Positions 18,292 to 29,475 of a stretch of 64,000 bases of DNA are shown here, in pieces. Each line of letters opens with the position of its first letter. Position 1 is the first letter of the stretch. The notes beneath the pieces are model-generated. The model was not told where the DNA came from and did not search any database. It saw only the letters and a program-made list of their open reading frames with translations. The position numbers were made by a program, and so were the translations under genes. This DNA is from Paramesorhizobium leguminum (lineage in GTDB: Bacteria; Pseudomonadota; Alphaproteobacteria; Rhizobiales; Rhizobiaceae), in NCBI RefSeq assembly GCF_003217235.1, contig NZ_QJTF01000002.1, positions 233,868 to 297,867 of the forward strand. The letters are read 5' to 3'.

Positions 18292-19203
18292 TTACGATCC
18301 GCCGCCGGTGATCAGCGCAGACGCCTTCGCCAACCACGATCCGGAATTCTGCCGCGGCTCAAGGCCGCCGCCCTGCAGCAGCTTGTAGGAATCCTTGTAC
18401 CACTGGCTGTCCGGGAAATTCTGGCCGAGCACCGCCGCCGCCGTTTGCGCTTCCGAAGCAAGACCCAGCGCATAATAGGCCTCGACCAGACGCGCCAGCG
18501 CCTCTTCCACGTGGCGGGTGTTGGAATATTCCTCCACCACGGTGCGGAACCGCTTTACCGCCGCCAGATATTCCTTGCGTTCCAGATAATAGCGTCCGAC
18601 CTGCATTTCCTTGCCGGCCAGCTGGTCGCGAGCGAAGCGGATCTTCGCCTTGGCGTCATCCACATATTCGGATTGCGGATAGCGCTCGACAACTTCGTTC
18701 ATCGCGGCAATAGCCCTGCGCGTCGCCGCCTGATCGCGCGTCACGTCCGGTATCTGCCGGAAATAGGAAAGGCCGATGATATAATAGGCGTATGCCGCTT
18801 CCTTCGACGTCGGGTAAAGCGTTGTGTAGCGCTTCCCCATGCTGATGGCTTCGTCGTAATTGCCCTGCCGGTAGTTGGTGAAGGCAGCCATCACCAGTGC
18901 CTTGCGGGCCCAATCCGTATAGGGATGCTGGCGGTCGATCGCCGCGAACTTCTTCGCCGCCTCGCTCAAGCGACCGGCTTCGAGGTTGGCAAGGCCCTGA
19001 TTGTAAAGCGTATCAGCGGGATCGATCGTCTCGACATATTTGGAGAGGTCGAGATCATCGTCCTTGCTGGCGCAACCAGCAAGCGGGATCGCGAGCGCGA
19101 TAAGGCCGGTGAGAACCGCCTTGCGCAGTATGGCGAGTCGAGCGGGATCGGGACGGATTTGCATTTCAAGCATAATGTTCACCGGCAAATTCGAACTCGT
19201 CAT
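18292..19203 (-). CDS. bamD: Outer membrane assembly lipoprotein BamD (ComL)
   Basis: 303 aa with a lipoprotein signal (lipobox LAGC near residue 44) followed by tetratricopeptide-like repeats ([60 protein letters not shown]). BamD is the essential lipoprotein of the BAM complex that inserts beta-barrel proteins. The start is uncertain: the first ATG has AGGA 4 bases upstream, but ATGs 30 and 39 bases later would give a more usual signal length. Confidence 0.92.
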   Translation of the reverse strand: MTSSNLPVNIMLEMQIRPDPARLAILRKAVLTGLIALAIPLAGCASKDDDLDLSKYVETIDPADTLYNQGLANLEAGRLSEAAKKFAAIDRQHPYTDWARKALVMAAFTNYRQGNYDEAISMGKRYTTLYPTSKEAAYAYYIIGLSYFRQIPDVTRDQAATRRAIAAMNEVVERYPQSEYVDDAKAKIRFARDQLAGKEMQVGRYYLERKEYLAAVKRFRTVVEEYSNTRHVEEALARLVEAYYALGLASEAQTAAAVLGQNFPDSQWYKDSYKLLQGGGLEPRQNSGSWLAKASALITGGGS

Positions 19204-19516
19204 GCTGTCCTACCCCTTCGGCGCTCGCAACTCTGATAGCGTCGGTCGCCCATAAACCACAGCGGAGGAAAATCGGCAACGCTGTAACCGGCGATTAACC
19301 CTGATTTTATGATTCCGCGCACATCATTCCGCCATTTGTTGACGGCTCAATTATGGCTGGACCGCCACAAATCATTGCGGCAGGAACAATCCACAAAATA
19401 ATCATGAAAATTTAGCTTAGAGATTGTCTTGATTGACACGCCGGCAGGACAAGACCGCTTGTTCTGCCATCATTCTCGGGACAAGCCCGATATGACGACC
19501 AGCGACAGACGCGGCC
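19204..19516. other. Intergenic region between lpxC and bamD
   Basis: 313 bp without a supported gene. The half next to bamD is AT-rich and probably holds its promoter. Around 19466-19500 there is a degenerate copy of the CTCGGG-ACAAG-CCCG palindrome, related to the 4660-4796 repeats, which could fold after lpxC and act as a terminator. Confidence 0.5.
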
Positions 19517-20434
19517 TTATCGAGCCAGACTTGCCGCGGGCCGCTCACGTGGCCGTTGGCCGGCGGTTTCCGCAATCTCAAAGGCTGAACGATCCGCCAG
19601 CAGCGCCCGTAGCGTGGCCGTGTTGAGGCGATGGCCGCTGCGATAGGAACGGAAGCAGCCGATGAACGGGCTGCCCGCAAGCGCCAGATCACCCACGGCA
19701 TCGAGCGTCTTGTGACGGACGAACTCATCGGGGAAACGCAAGCCACCGGGATTGATAACCGCATTGTCGTCGCCGATCACTACCGAATTGTCGAGCGAGG
19801 AACCCAGCGCATGGCCGGAAGCCCAGAGCTTTTCGACATCCTTCATGAAGCCGAATGTACGCGCGCGGGCAATCTCGCGGCGAAAAATCTCCGAATTCAT
19901 GTCACTGGCGAAGCGCTGGCGTCCGATCAGCGGACAATCGTAATCGATCTCCACCTCGAAACGCATATTATCGTGTGGACGAAACTCTGCCCAGGAGCCC
20001 CCTGCTTCAACGCGCACTGTTTTCAAGACGCGAATGAAACGGCGATTGGCCGCTTGAGCGACAATGCCTGCTTCGTCAAAGGCCTCTATGAAACGGATAG
20101 AAGCGCCGTCGAGAATCGGCACTTCCGGTCCATCGATCTCGATGACGAGATTGTCGATCTCCATCGCCATCACCGCCGCCATCAGATGCTCGACCGTATC
20201 GACCTTGACGCCATGGATCCCAAGCGACGTGCAGAAATCCGTCGCGCCGATCTCCGAGGCAAGCGCCCTTATTTCATGCACTTTGCCATCTGCGTCGGCG
20301 CGATGAAAAACAATACCCGTATCCGGATCTGCGGGGAGAAAATGAACCGTTGCCGGATCGCCGCTATGGACGCCAATTCCGGCAAGCGTGATCGGATTTG
20401 CGAGCGTTTTCTGATATCCCGAAACGATCCCCAT
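19517..20434 (-). CDS. lpxC: UDP-3-O-acyl-N-acetylglucosamine deacetylase
   Basis: 305-aa zinc amidase, the committed step of lipid A synthesis. Zinc ligands are seen in TVEHLMAA (first His) and in FVRHKTLDAVGDLAL (second His and Asp); the catalytic His is in RSGHRLN. IGVHSGDPATV is the usual N-terminal segment. The start is the ATG preceded by AAGGTGGG; a 16-codon longer frame is less likely. It lies downstream of ftsZ with its own terminator-separated unit. Confidence 0.94.
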   Translation of the reverse strand: MGIVSGYQKTLANPITLAGIGVHSGDPATVHFLPADPDTGIVFHRADADGKVHEIRALASEIGATDFCTSLGIHGVKVDTVEHLMAAVMAMEIDNLVIEIDGPEVPILDGASIRFIEAFDEAGIVAQAANRRFIRVLKTVRVEAGGSWAEFRPHDNMRFEVEIDYDCPLIGRQRFASDMNSEIFRREIARARTFGFMKDVEKLWASGHALGSSLDNSVVIGDDNAVINPGGLRFPDEFVRHKTLDAVGDLALAGSPFIGCFRSYRSGHRLNTATLRALLADRSAFEIAETAGQRPRERPAASLAR

Positions 20435-20665
20435 GGACGGCCCACCTTGCGTTTTATTATATTTGACGGACATGACAGCCATGTCCAGCGCTTATATGCC
20501 CCAGGAAACCCTTGTCCCCAAGCGGAAATCGGGAGGCGCTCTGTTTAAGCAGAAGATAGTATTCGCTCCTTGGCCGTCAAAATCACGCTTCTTTAACGAT
20601 TGTTACGCCGCCATCAAGGGCGGACAATAAATTATTCCATTGTTTCAATTAGATAAAGAAATCCC

Positions 20666-20702
20666 CGCCAGTGACAAGCACGGACGGGGATTGCATTATA
20701 AC
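20666..20702 (-). terminator. Intrinsic terminator after ftsZ
   Basis: On the minus strand, AATCCCCGTCCG and GGCGGGGATT form a GC-rich stem followed by TTCTTT. It lies 14 bases beyond the ftsZ stop and separates ftsZ from lpxC. Confidence 0.75.
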
Positions 20703-20716
20703 CAAGTCGTGAATGT

Positions 20717-22384
20717 TCAGTTCGCCTGGCGACGCAGGAAGGCCGGGATTTCCAGCTGGTCCTCTTCCGAAACCTGGCGTGGCTGCGGACGGCCCTGGCC
20801 GTCGAGCTGGCCCTGACGCGGCGCGTAGATCGACGCATCCTGCGAGAGCGGACGGCGCGGTTCCGCCGGACGCATCGCCGGTTCGCGGTGCTGCGCGGGC
20901 TCGAGCCGTGCCTGCGGCTCTTCCTCGCGGCGCGAGGACAAACCGCGCGTCAGGCGGTTAAGCAGACCACGCGGACCGCGATCTTCCGCGGGCGGGGTAT
21001 GCTGTGCGTTCAGCGCCGCCTGCGCCACCGGCGGCAAGTCGGCAACATTCGGCATCCGGGGCGCGGGGCGCGGAGCAGGCGCGCTCTGCATCGGCTGCGG
21101 CTGATGCTGCGGAGCAGCCGTGAATTGCGGTGCCTGCGGTCGCGGTGCGGGCGCGGGTGCCGGTGCGCGGTTGTCAAAGGCCTCAGGCGCGGGCGCATGG
21201 AATATCCGGCTCTGCGGGCGGAAATCCTGCTCTTGCGCGAGCGATTCCATCAGCTGCTGCGAAAGATCGGCCTCAGCGGCGTGGATCGCCTGGGCAACCG
21301 GATCCGGCTGCGGGGCGGGCTGTTGAACCGGACGCTGCAGCGGAGCTTGCGCGACGGGCTTGACGGCAGGCTTCATCGCCTGGCGAAATTCCAGCGGCGC
21401 AGGCGCCGCGTCTCCAATCTGCTTGTCGATGCCAGTTGCCACAACCGAAACGCGGATAACGCCTTCCAGTCCTTCGTCGAAAGTCGCGCCAAGGATGATG
21501 TTGGCGTCCTGATCCACTTCCTCGCGAATACGGGTCGCCGCCTCGTCCACCTCGAACAGCGTCATGTCGCGTCCGCCGGTGATCGAGATCAGCAGGCCCC
21601 GCGCGCCGCGCATCGAAGTCTCGTCGAGCAGCGGGTTGGCGATAGCAGCTTCGGCGGCAGCCATCGCACGGCCTTCGCCGGAAGCCTCGCCCGTGCCCAT
21701 CATTGCCTTGCCCATCTCGCGCATCACCGAACGCACGTCGGCGAAGTCGAGATTGATGAGGCCTTCCTTCACCATCAGGTCGGTGATGCAGGCAACGCCC
21801 GAATAGAGCACCTGGTCGGCCATCGCGAAGGCATCCGCGAAGGTCGTCTTGTCGTTGGCGATACGGAAAAGGTTTTGGTTCGGGATGACAATAAGAGTGT
21901 CAACGTTCTTCTGCAGCTCCTCGATGCCCATCTCGGCGGTCTTCATCCGCCGAGCGCCCTCGAAATGGAACGGCTTCGTCACGACGCCGACGGTGAGAAT
22001 ACCCTTTTCACGCGCCGCGCGCGCCACCACGGGAGCAGCACCCGTGCCCGTGCCGCCGCCCATGCCGGCGGTGACGAAGCACATATGCGTACCCGACAGA
22101 TGATCGATGATCTCGTCAATGCACTCCTCGGCGGCAGCGCGGCCGACCTCAGGCTGCGATCCGGCGCCAAGGCCTTCCGTGACGGCAGTACCGAGCTGGA
22201 TGAGGCGCTCCGACTTGGACATGGCCAACGCCTGCGCATCGGTGTTCGCCACCACGAAATCGACGCCGCGCAGACCCGCATTGATCATGTTGTTAACAGC
22301 GTTGCCGCCGCCGCCACCCACACCAAATACGGTGATGCGCGGCTTAAGCTCGGTGATGTCCGGCTTGTGCAGATTGATAGTCAT
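20717..22384 (-). CDS. ftsZ: Cell division GTPase FtsZ
   Basis: 555 aa. The tubulin-like GTPase core (~1-320) has [13 protein letters not shown] and the signature [13 protein letters not shown], with [11 protein letters not shown] carrying the T7-loop Asp. A long Pro/Ala/Gln-rich linker (~330-500), typical of rhizobial FtsZ, follows. The conserved C-terminal peptide is [14 protein letters not shown], which docks FtsA and other partners. FtsZ assembles the Z ring at midcell. It is third in the ftsQ-ftsA-ftsZ order. Confidence 0.97.
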   Translation of the reverse strand: MTINLHKPDITELKPRITVFGVGGGGGNAVNNMINAGLRGVDFVVANTDAQALAMSKSERLIQLGTAVTEGLGAGSQPEVGRAAAEECIDEIIDHLSGTHMCFVTAGMGGGTGTGAAPVVARAAREKGILTVGVVTKPFHFEGARRMKTAEMGIEELQKNVDTLIVIPNQNLFRIANDKTTFADAFAMADQVLYSGVACITDLMVKEGLINLDFADVRSVMREMGKAMMGTGEASGEGRAMAAAEAAIANPLLDETSMRGARGLLISITGGRDMTLFEVDEAATRIREEVDQDANIILGATFDEGLEGVIRVSVVATGIDKQIGDAAPAPLEFRQAMKPAVKPVAQAPLQRPVQQPAPQPDPVAQAIHAAEADLSQQLMESLAQEQDFRPQSRIFHAPAPEAFDNRAPAPAPAPRPQAPQFTAAPQHQPQPMQSAPAPRPAPRMPNVADLPPVAQAALNAQHTPPAEDRGPRGLLNRLTRGLSSRREEEPQARLEPAQHREPAMRPAEPRRPLSQDASIYAPRQGQLDGQGRPQPRQVSEEDQLEIPAFLRRQAN

Positions 22385-22470
22385 CGTTCCTCGTCCTTTT
22401 GCCTTTCCACCGCTTCGCCGCCGCGGTGCCGAATAAAGTTGTTATTGCCCGGTCGTCCGTTGTGCCTGGT

Positions 22471-23787
22471 TCAGAAGCTCTCTCTCAGCCATTGCCCCAT
22501 GCGATAGATGGGACCGCCCGTCCCCGTCATGCGGTTCATCGCGCTCACGGAACGCTCATCGATGCCTGCGATCTGCGGATAGATCAAAAGCCCGATGGTC
22601 GCCGCGAAAGCTGCTCCCTTGGCCGCCTCGGGAAGCCCCGCCACCCCGAGAGGACGACCGATCCTGACATTGCGCGCCAGAATGCGCCGCGCTGCTTCAG
22701 GCATTCCGGCAAGCTGGCTCGCGCCGCCCGTCAGCACCACCCGTTTGCCGACGATATGGCCAAGACCGGATTGGTTGAGCCGGTCGCGCACCAGTTCCAG
22801 CGTCTCCTCAACCCGCGCGCGGATGATGCGTGTCAGCACCGAACGCGGATATTGGTTCGGCACGTCGTGATCGTCCTCGCCGATGGGCGGAACGCTGATC
22901 ATATCGCGGTCATCGGCACCACTCGGCAACGCCGAGCCGTACATGACCTTGAGCCGTTCCGCATCGTCCATGCGCGCGGAAAAGGCTTTGGCCACATCCA
23001 TCGTCACGTGATTGCCGCCGATGGCGATGGCGTCCGCATGGATGAATTTCCCCTCGGAGAAAACCGAAATCGTGGTCGTGCCGCCGCCCATGTCGATGCA
23101 GGCCGCGCCCATCTCCGCCTCGTCGTCGACAAGAACCGAAAGGCCGCTCGCATAGGGTGTAGCGACAATCGCCTCGACCGAGAGGTGGCAACGGTTGATG
23201 CAAAGCTCCAGATTGCGCAGCGGAACATTGTCCGCCGTCAGCACGTGCATGTCGACGCCCAGCGCGTCGCCCAGCATACCGAGCGGATCACGGATGCCGC
23301 GCTCGCCGTCGAGCGTATAGCCGACGGGCAGCGCATGGATGACATGGCGCTCCGCCGCAAGCGCCTGCTTGGCGCCGGCGGTCAGCACACGGCGAATATC
23401 CGCCTTGTCGATTTCGTGGCCGCCGAGGCTGACGCTGGCGCCGAACGTTTCGCTCCTGAGCCGCCCGGCGGAAATGTTGACGATGAGCGACTCGACCGTC
23501 AGCCCGGCCATGCGCTCTGCCGCATCGACCGCGAGCCGAATCGACTGCTCCGCCGCGTCGAGATCGGTGATGACGCCCGACTTCACGCCGCGCGATTTCT
23601 GGTGCCCGATGCCGAGCACCTCCATGCGATGCGTGCGGCCAGGCAGCAGCGTGCTCTCCTCGCGCGGCCTGAGCCGTGCGATCAGGCAGGAAACCTTGCT
23701 GGAGCCGACATCCAGAACGGTCAGCAGACGTACGCGACGCCCTGAAGACCCGGCTTGGGATGTATTTTTGCCGCCGAGAATACTCAT
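22471..23787 (-). CDS. ftsA: Cell division protein FtsA
   Basis: 438-aa actin-like ATPase that tethers FtsZ to the membrane. VLDVGSSKVSCLIARL is phosphate loop 1, DMGGGTTTISVF phosphate loop 2 and VVLTGGASQLAGM the adenosine motif. The C-terminal amphipathic helix (MGQWLRESF) is the membrane-targeting sequence. The start overlaps the ftsQ stop by 4 bases. Confidence 0.95.
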   Translation of the reverse strand: MSILGGKNTSQAGSSGRRVRLLTVLDVGSSKVSCLIARLRPREESTLLPGRTHRMEVLGIGHQKSRGVKSGVITDLDAAEQSIRLAVDAAERMAGLTVESLIVNISAGRLRSETFGASVSLGGHEIDKADIRRVLTAGAKQALAAERHVIHALPVGYTLDGERGIRDPLGMLGDALGVDMHVLTADNVPLRNLELCINRCHLSVEAIVATPYASGLSVLVDDEAEMGAACIDMGGGTTTISVFSEGKFIHADAIAIGGNHVTMDVAKAFSARMDDAERLKVMYGSALPSGADDRDMISVPPIGEDDHDVPNQYPRSVLTRIIRARVEETLELVRDRLNQSGLGHIVGKRVVLTGGASQLAGMPEAARRILARNVRIGRPLGVAGLPEAAKGAAFAATIGLLIYPQIAGIDERSVSAMNRMTGTGGPIYRMGQWLRESF

Positions 23788-24713
23788 ACGCGTTTCCTCG
23801 CCTGGGCCAATTGCTTGTCGCGCTCCTTGAGCGTCTGCTCACGGCGCTCCATCGCCCCGGGCGTCAGGCGGACGCTCACCCGGTCCTGCAAGCGCATGTC
23901 GACGGCGAGAATATCGCGCGACAAAAGCCCATTTTCCTGATCGAGCTTGTCGATCGCGGCAAGCGTCGCTTCCGCGTCATTCTCGGGAAGCATGATCCGG
24001 ACGCCGTTTTCGAGCAGAATGTCCCAGCGGCGATCCGCGACGCGAATATAGGCGCGCGCCTTGCCGGCCAGATGCGGGAAGGCCGCGACCTTGGCGACAA
24101 AATCCTTTGCCGCCGGGCCTGCCCCCTCGCCTACCACCAGCGGCAAATCCGCATGACGGCCGGAAAAAGGAACGATCGGCTTGCCGGCATCGTCGACGAG
24201 CGACAAATCCTTGTCGCGCTGCCAGATCGCAAACGCCTTGCGCTCGCCGATGGCGACATGAACCGTTCCAGGATAGATCTTGCGCACATCGACAGCTTCG
24301 ATCCACGGCAGAAGGGCGATTGCTCCGCGCGCTTCTTCCGCGCTCATGCCGATCAGCGAAGTCTCGCCGTCAAGAGCCAGCGCGCCCAGCACATCGATCT
24401 CCGACGTCTCACGATTGCCCGCCACATCGACCTTCTCGATCGCGAAGCCCAATGTGGAGGTGGTTGCCTTGACGACCTCAGGCGTATGGCCGCCAAGCGT
24501 CATGCCGTAGAGGCCGGTGAGACCGAGAAAACCCATCGCGCCGACGGTTCCGAAATAGCGCGGCACCGCGACATTGCCCTCTGCCAAGCGCATGACAAGA
24601 CGAAAAGGCTTGCGGAGGAATTTCGGCAGAACGAACGCGCTCTGAGCCGCCGATGCATGACGCATCGCAGCAGCCCTGTCGGCGCTATAAGCTCTACCGT
24701 TCAACGCAGGCAC
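23784..24713 (-). CDS. ftsQ: Cell division protein FtsQ
   Basis: 309-aa bitopic division protein with a cytosolic N-terminus, one membrane helix ([18 protein letters not shown], ~res 75-92), a POTRA domain ([20 protein letters not shown]) and a beta domain. I chose the GTG preceded by GGAGG at 7 bases; a TTG seven codons upstream keeps the frame but lies across the ribosome site. It overlaps the ddlB 3' end by 13 bases. It is a scaffold for FtsB/FtsL recruitment. Confidence 0.9.
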   Translation of the reverse strand: MPALNGRAYSADRAAAMRHASAAQSAFVLPKFLRKPFRLVMRLAEGNVAVPRYFGTVGAMGFLGLTGLYGMTLGGHTPEVVKATTSTLGFAIEKVDVAGNRETSEIDVLGALALDGETSLIGMSAEEARGAIALLPWIEAVDVRKIYPGTVHVAIGERKAFAIWQRDKDLSLVDDAGKPIVPFSGRHADLPLVVGEGAGPAAKDFVAKVAAFPHLAGKARAYIRVADRRWDILLENGVRIMLPENDAEATLAAIDKLDQENGLLSRDILAVDMRLQDRVSVRLTPGAMERREQTLKERDKQLAQARKRV

Positions 24714-25627
24714 GATGCGTCCTCCACTATCCAACTCAACAAATCACCGAAGGAATGCCCCGCGGCTCTGGCAATATCCGGCACCAGCGATGTTGGCGTC
24801 ATGCCGGGCTGGGTATTGATTTCCAGCCAGACAAGCTCCCCATCTTCCGAAAAACGATCATCGTATCGGAAGTCGGAACGGCTCACGCCCTTGCAGCCAA
24901 TCGCCTGATGCGCCTTGAGTGCCATTGTTTGTATTTTTTGGTAAATTTTCGGTAAAATTTTTGCCGGGCATTCGTGTTTTGATGCGCCAACGACATACTT
25001 CGAATCGTAATCATAGAATTGGTGACCGACCGGAATGATCTCGCAGACGCCCAACGCCACATCGCCCATCACGGCGCAGGTCAGCTCCCGCCCGGCGACA
25101 TAGCGCTCGACCATGACCGAATCGCCATACCCCCATTCAGACGAGGTGATGATCTGCGGCGGATGCGACTGATCTTCCTTGACGATCACCACGCCGAAGC
25201 TTGACCCCTCGCGCACCGGCTTCACCACATAAGGCGGCTTCATCGGATGGCTGGAGGTGAAATCGAATCGATTCATCACCTTCGAATCGGCAACCGAAAC
25301 ACCGGCCGCAGAAGCGACGATCTTCGCCCGCTCCTTATCCATGGCAAGCGCCGAGGCGAGCACACCGGAATGCGTGTAGGGAATGCGCAAATATTCGAGA
25401 ATACCCTGAATCGAACCATCCTCGCCAAAGGGGCCATGCAGGGCATTGAAGGCGACATCGGGCTTCAAATCAGCCAGCACGTGCGCAACATCGCTGCCGA
25501 CATCGACCCGCGTCACGGCATAACCTTCGGCCTCCAGGGCCTCGGCGCACGCGGCACCCGACGAGAGGCTCACCGGGCGCTCCGATGAAAATCCACCCAT
25601 CAAAACCGCGACATGCTTCTTCGCCAT
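24701..25627 (-). CDS. ddlB: D-alanine--D-alanine ligase
   Basis: 308-aa ATP-grasp enzyme making D-Ala-D-Ala for the peptidoglycan pentapeptide. [15 protein letters not shown] is the N-terminal family signature; [30 protein letters not shown] and [18 protein letters not shown] follow. The C-terminal [19 protein letters not shown] carries Mg-binding Glu and Asn. The ATG sits 9 bases after GAGGGG; a longer frame upstream is not supported. Confidence 0.95.
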   Translation of the reverse strand: MAKKHVAVLMGGFSSERPVSLSSGAACAEALEAEGYAVTRVDVGSDVAHVLADLKPDVAFNALHGPFGEDGSIQGILEYLRIPYTHSGVLASALAMDKERAKIVASAAGVSVADSKVMNRFDFTSSHPMKPPYVVKPVREGSSFGVVIVKEDQSHPPQIITSSEWGYGDSVMVERYVAGRELTCAVMGDVALGVCEIIPVGHQFYDYDSKYVVGASKHECPAKILPKIYQKIQTMALKAHQAIGCKGVSRSDFRYDDRFSEDGELVWLEINTQPGMTPTSLVPDIARAAGHSFGDLLSWIVEDASCLR

Positions 25628-25832
25628 GCGAGAAATCCCCTCTGCGTTTAAGATTTTGAGTTCAGCACACCGAAATGCAACCAACCGGCCACCCACGGAG
25701 AAACCGCAAGCACCCGTGACAGGCAAATCACCCGCCGACTCAAATCAGTTAACGCTTGGACCTATAAGAATCAGAGAGTCGATTCCGTGGCAACCCTTTT
25801 CGTTAGGGAGCGATTTTTGTCGTGGAGGGAAA

Positions 25833-26369
25833 TTATCCAGCCAGCACCGGCGAAGCGTTGACAACCTTCGCAAACCCCGCCTCAAGGTGAGCCATTGTCA
25901 CATCAAAGATCGTGCGGGCCGATAGGCCGGCTGAAGGCAAATCGAAGCCAATTACGGCATCTCGCACAGCCATCATATTGAAGCCGAGATCGGCCCCCGC
26001 CCGAACCGTCGAGTTAACGCAAAACCCGGCTACCGCGCCGGTAACGACCAGGTCGACTATGCCTTTGTCATGCAGATGGGCTGCAAGATCGGTCGAGGCG
26101 AAACCCGATGAAGTCCGTTTAAAGAAAACAGGCTCATCATCAAGCGCTTCCGCACATCGCATAGGCGAATAACCCGCCGCATCGAAATGGAATGGCGACG
26201 CTGGGTCCTCATCGCGATGCCGAATATGAATGACCGGCAAACCCTTCTGACGGAAGGCATCGGAAAGCTCCGCGATCTTGGCCGGAGCATCGGGATTGAC
26301 ATGATCCCTGCCGCCCTCGATCCGACGCTGCATCTCCATCTGCATGTCGATGATAAGCAAAGCCTTCAC
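25833..26369 (-). CDS. Isochorismatase-family cysteine hydrolase
   Basis: 178 aa with the cysteine-hydrolase fold: catalytic Asp in LLIIDMQ (res 8), Lys in VFFKRTSSGF and nucleophile Cys in VTGAVAGFCVNSTVRAG (~res 117). Related enzymes act on nicotinamide, isochorismate or N-carbamoyl substrates; which one is not determinable here. It is an unrelated gene inside the dcw block, between ddlB and murB, next to a coiled-coil gene. This pair looks like an insertion into the ancestral order. Confidence 0.85.
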   Translation of the reverse strand: MKALLIIDMQMEMQRRIEGGRDHVNPDAPAKIAELSDAFRQKGLPVIHIRHRDEDPASPFHFDAAGYSPMRCAEALDDEPVFFKRTSSGFASTDLAAHLHDKGIVDLVVTGAVAGFCVNSTVRAGADLGFNMMAVRDAVIGFDLPSAGLSARTIFDVTMAHLEAGFAKVVNASPVLAG

Positions 26370-26429
26370 ACTGTCTTCCTCATCATTACGGCAGGAACTA
26401 CCGGAGCAACTTACGCAAATGAAGCGGAT

Positions 26430-26846
26430 TTAAAGGCCAGCCAGACCGAATCTGATGAACGCAAACGTTGCACCCATAATAGCCATCACCATGCCCAAAA
26501 GCTGGAATGTCGTAGGCATGGCGGAAACGCGCCCTTTAAGTTCGGCGACATCGCTCACAAGCTTATCCAGCTTGGAGACGTCCCTATCTAGCTTGGAGAC
26601 GTCGGCACCCAGCTTGGAGACGTCCTTATCGAGTTTGGAGACGTCGCTCACAAGCTGGTCGATCTTGGATACGTCCTTGTCGAGCTTGGAGACGTCGCTT
26701 ACAAGCCTATCCAGCTTGAAGTCCATCTTGTCGAGCTTCTTCTCAAGGGCCGATACACGTTCTTCCATACCGTTGAATGTGCCATCACCGCCGCCTGTTT
26801 TCAAGGTGCGCGGTTCTTCGGACTTCTGGACTGCAGACTTACTCAT
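26430..26846 (-). CDS. Heptad-repeat coiled-coil protein with C-terminal membrane anchor
   Basis: 138 aa. After a polar N-terminus, residues ~30-110 are built of 7-residue units such as DVSKLDK, with DQLVSDVSKL variants, which should form a long parallel coiled coil. A single hydrophobic helix at the C-terminus (LLGMVMAIMGATFAFIRFG) would anchor it. The DNA (about 26545-26740) is a 21-bp tandem array with unit TTGGAGACGTCCnTATCNAGC, so copy number may vary between strains. It ends 1 base before the murB stop region. The function is unknown. Confidence 0.75.
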   Translation of the reverse strand: MSKSAVQKSEEPRTLKTGGGDGTFNGMEERVSALEKKLDKMDFKLDRLVSDVSKLDKDVSKIDQLVSDVSKLDKDVSKLGADVSKLDRDVSKLDKLVSDVAELKGRVSAMPTTFQLLGMVMAIMGATFAFIRFGLAGL

Positions 26847-26847
26847 T

Positions 26848-27816
26848 TTAACTTCCCCCTAAAAACTCCCGCACTTCCCGCCCCCGCTCGAACAGCCCCA
26901 GCCGCTTGATTTCCCAATGCAGCCGGATGCCTGAATTCTCCAGCACACGCGCCCTCACCGTCTCGCCCAGTGTCTCCAGGTCATACCCGGTCGCATTACC
27001 GATGTTGATCATGAAATTGCAGTGCATCTCGGACATCTGCGCCCCGCCGACCATTTTCCCGCGGCAGCCGGCCTTGTCGATTTCCTTCCAGGCAGATGAA
27101 CCTTCCGGGTTCTTGAAGGTCGACCCCCCGGTCTTCTCGCGGATTGGCTGCACCGTCTCGCGGTGGTGCTGCACAGCATCCATCGCCGCCCGGATTTCGT
27201 CATGCTCGCCCGGCATTCCCTCGAAAAGCGCCGAGGTGAAGATCAGTTCTGGCGGCACGGAGGAATGGCGATAGGCATAGCCCAAATCGGCATTGGAGAG
27301 GACGTGCAGGTCGCCCTTGCGATCAAGCGCTCTGACCTCCACCACCCGCTCGCGCGTCTCCACGCCATTTGCCCCAGCATTCATGCGCAGCGCGCCGCCG
27401 ATGCCGCCGGGGATGCCGTGATAGAAATGAAAGCCGGCAATGTTTGCTTCCAGCGCCGCCGCCGCCAGCCGCTTGTCCGGCGCAGCCGTCCCAGCGCGAA
27501 GCCGCGTTTCCGACACGCGTTCGATCTCGCCGAAACCCTTGGCCGAAAGCCGCACGACAAAGCCCGGAATGCCACCATCGCGCACCAGCAGATTGGAGCC
27601 GATGCCGACCACCATGACCGGAATTTCCTCCGGCACCGCCCTTAGAAACGCCGCCAGATCCTCCTCGTCCGCAGGCTGAAACAGCACCTCCGCCAACCCG
27701 CCGGCGCGGAACCAAGTGATCTTGTCCATCTCAGCATTGGGCGTGATCCGGCCCCGCAGCCCGGAAAACCTGTCACCCAGCTTCGCTATCAGCGCTTCGC
27801 CGTCACCGATCATCAA
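26848..27816 (-). CDS. murB: UDP-N-acetylenolpyruvoylglucosamine reductase
   Basis: 322-aa FAD enzyme that reduces UDP-GlcNAc-enolpyruvate to UDP-MurNAc. [15 protein letters not shown] and [16 protein letters not shown] are FAD-binding segments; [18 protein letters not shown] is the next conserved block. The proton-donating Ser lies in [11 protein letters not shown]. The length is typical of the type without an extra loop. It is separated from murC by a RIME-like repeat. Confidence 0.95.
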   Translation of the reverse strand: MMIGDGEALIAKLGDRFSGLRGRITPNAEMDKITWFRAGGLAEVLFQPADEEDLAAFLRAVPEEIPVMVVGIGSNLLVRDGGIPGFVVRLSAKGFGEIERVSETRLRAGTAAPDKRLAAAALEANIAGFHFYHGIPGGIGGALRMNAGANGVETRERVVEVRALDRKGDLHVLSNADLGYAYRHSSVPPELIFTSALFEGMPGEHDEIRAAMDAVQHHRETVQPIREKTGGSTFKNPEGSSAWKEIDKAGCRGKMVGGAQMSEMHCNFMINIGNATGYDLETLGETVRARVLENSGIRLHWEIKRLGLFERGREVREFLGGS

Positions 27817-27882
27817 CTTTCTCCTGTAAGTACCACGCCCTGGCGTTTTCTCTTTTCAAATGGAAAGGCTGGCGGGACAGCA

Positions 27883-28036
27883 CCCCCTCTGCCCTCCCGG
27901 GCATCTCCCCCACAAGGAGGGAGATTGGCCTGCATCGATGACGGCACTTACTCTGCAATGTTTGCGACCAGCAGCGGCGTTCATAGCAGCGTGATCTCCC
28001 CCCTTGTGGGGGAGATAAGGCAAGCCAGAGGGGGTG
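27883..28036. repeat. RIME-like palindromic element (murC-murB gap)
   Basis: Inverted ends CCCCCTCTGCC and CCAGAGGGGG with inner CATCTCCCCCACAAGGAGGG arms. The core shares GCCTGCATCGATGACGGCACTT, in reverse, with the 16406-16562 element. It interrupts the otherwise compact mur genes and could affect murB expression by folding in the transcript. Confidence 0.88.
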
Positions 28037-28074
28037 CCTGGCGCTTCCATCAAAACACCGTCTGCTCTCCGGCG

Positions 28075-29475
28075 CTAGAGATTGGCCAGTTCCTTCGGCA
28101 GCGCATACGCCCATTGCGTAATATTTCCCGCGCCGAGACAAACGACGAAATCGCCCGGCTCGCCCACCGAAGCAACCAGCGGCGCCAGCGCCTCTGGACC
28201 GGTGACATAGCGCGCATCCCGATGTCCCGCCGTCTTGATCCGGCTGACCAGCGTCTCGGAATCGATACCCTCGATAGGCTCCTCGCCCGCCGTATAGACC
28301 GGCGCGACGGCGACGATATCGGCATCGTTGAAGCAGGCGGCGAAATCGTCGAAGAGGCTCGCAAGCCGCGTATAGCGGTGCGGCTGGACGATGGCGATGA
28401 CGCGCCCCTGCGTCGCCTCCCGCGCCGCCCGAAGCACCGCCCTGATCTCGACGGGGTGATGGCCGTAATCATCGAATATCTCGACGCCGTTCCATGTACC
28501 CGTATGGGTGAAGCGCCGCTTGACGCCGCCAAAGGACGAAAGCCCCTTTTTGATGTCTTCGTCCGAAATGCCGAGCTCATGCGCGACCGCGATGGCCGCC
28601 GTCGCATTGGAGACATTATGCCGTCCCGGCATCGGCAGGGTGAGCCCAGGGATTTCAATGAGATCGCCGCCCTTGCGCGAACGGATGATCACGTCGAAGG
28701 TGGAAGAGGCGCCCTTGAAGGCATGGTTGACGAAACGCACGTCGGCCTGCGGGTTCTCGCCATAGGTGACGACGCGGCGGTCCTCGATGCGGCTGACCAG
28801 CGCCTGCACTTCCGGGTGGTCGAGGCACATCACGCCGAAACCGTAGAACGGCACGTTCTCGACGAACTGTCGGAAAGCCTCCCGCACATTGTCGAAGGAG
28901 CCGTAATGGTCGAGATGTTCCGGGTCGATATTGGTGACGACGGCGACATCGGCGGGCAGCTTCAGGAAGGTGCCGTCGCTCTCATCCGCCTCCACCACCA
29001 TCCAGTCGCCCGCGCCCATCCGCGCATTGGTGCCATAGGCGTTGATGATGCCGCCATTGATGACGGTCGGATCGAAATTGCCCGCTTCCAGCAGCGCCGC
29101 GACCATCGAGGTCGTGGTCGTCTTGCCGTGCGTGCCGCCGATGGCCACCGCCTGGCGGAAGCGCATCAGCTCGGCCAGCATTTCGGCGCGCCGCACGACC
29201 GGCAGCAAGCGCTCCCGCGCGGCCACCAGTTCGGGATTGTTCTTGCGGATCGCGGTCGAGACGACCACGACCTCGGCATCGCCCAAGTTTTCGGCATTGT
29301 GACCGACGAACACCTCGATACCCTTGTCGCGCAGGCGCTGCACATTCGCCCCGTCGGACTGGTCCGAACCCTGCACCCGGTAGCCAAGGCTGTGCAAGGC
29401 TTCCGCGATGCCGCTCATGCCGATGCCGCCTATGCCGATGAAATGCACAAGCCCGATATTCAGCGGCATCTTCAT
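28075..29475 (-). CDS. murC: UDP-N-acetylmuramate--L-alanine ligase
   Basis: 466-aa Mur ligase adding L-Ala to UDP-MurNAc. N-terminal Rossmann [19 protein letters not shown] loop [13 protein letters not shown], then the central-domain [13 protein letters not shown] and C-terminal [15 protein letters not shown], a MurC hallmark. The start overlaps the murG stop by 4 bases. Confidence 0.96.
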   Translation of the reverse strand: MKMPLNIGLVHFIGIGGIGMSGIAEALHSLGYRVQGSDQSDGANVQRLRDKGIEVFVGHNAENLGDAEVVVVSTAIRKNNPELVAARERLLPVVRRAEMLAELMRFRQAVAIGGTHGKTTTTSMVAALLEAGNFDPTVINGGIINAYGTNARMGAGDWMVVEADESDGTFLKLPADVAVVTNIDPEHLDHYGSFDNVREAFRQFVENVPFYGFGVMCLDHPEVQALVSRIEDRRVVTYGENPQADVRFVNHAFKGASSTFDVIIRSRKGGDLIEIPGLTLPMPGRHNVSNATAAIAVAHELGISDEDIKKGLSSFGGVKRRFTHTGTWNGVEIFDDYGHHPVEIRAVLRAAREATQGRVIAIVQPHRYTRLASLFDDFAACFNDADIVAVAPVYTAGEEPIEGIDSETLVSRIKTAGHRDARYVTGPEALAPLVASVGEPGDFVVCLGAGNITQWAYALPKELANL

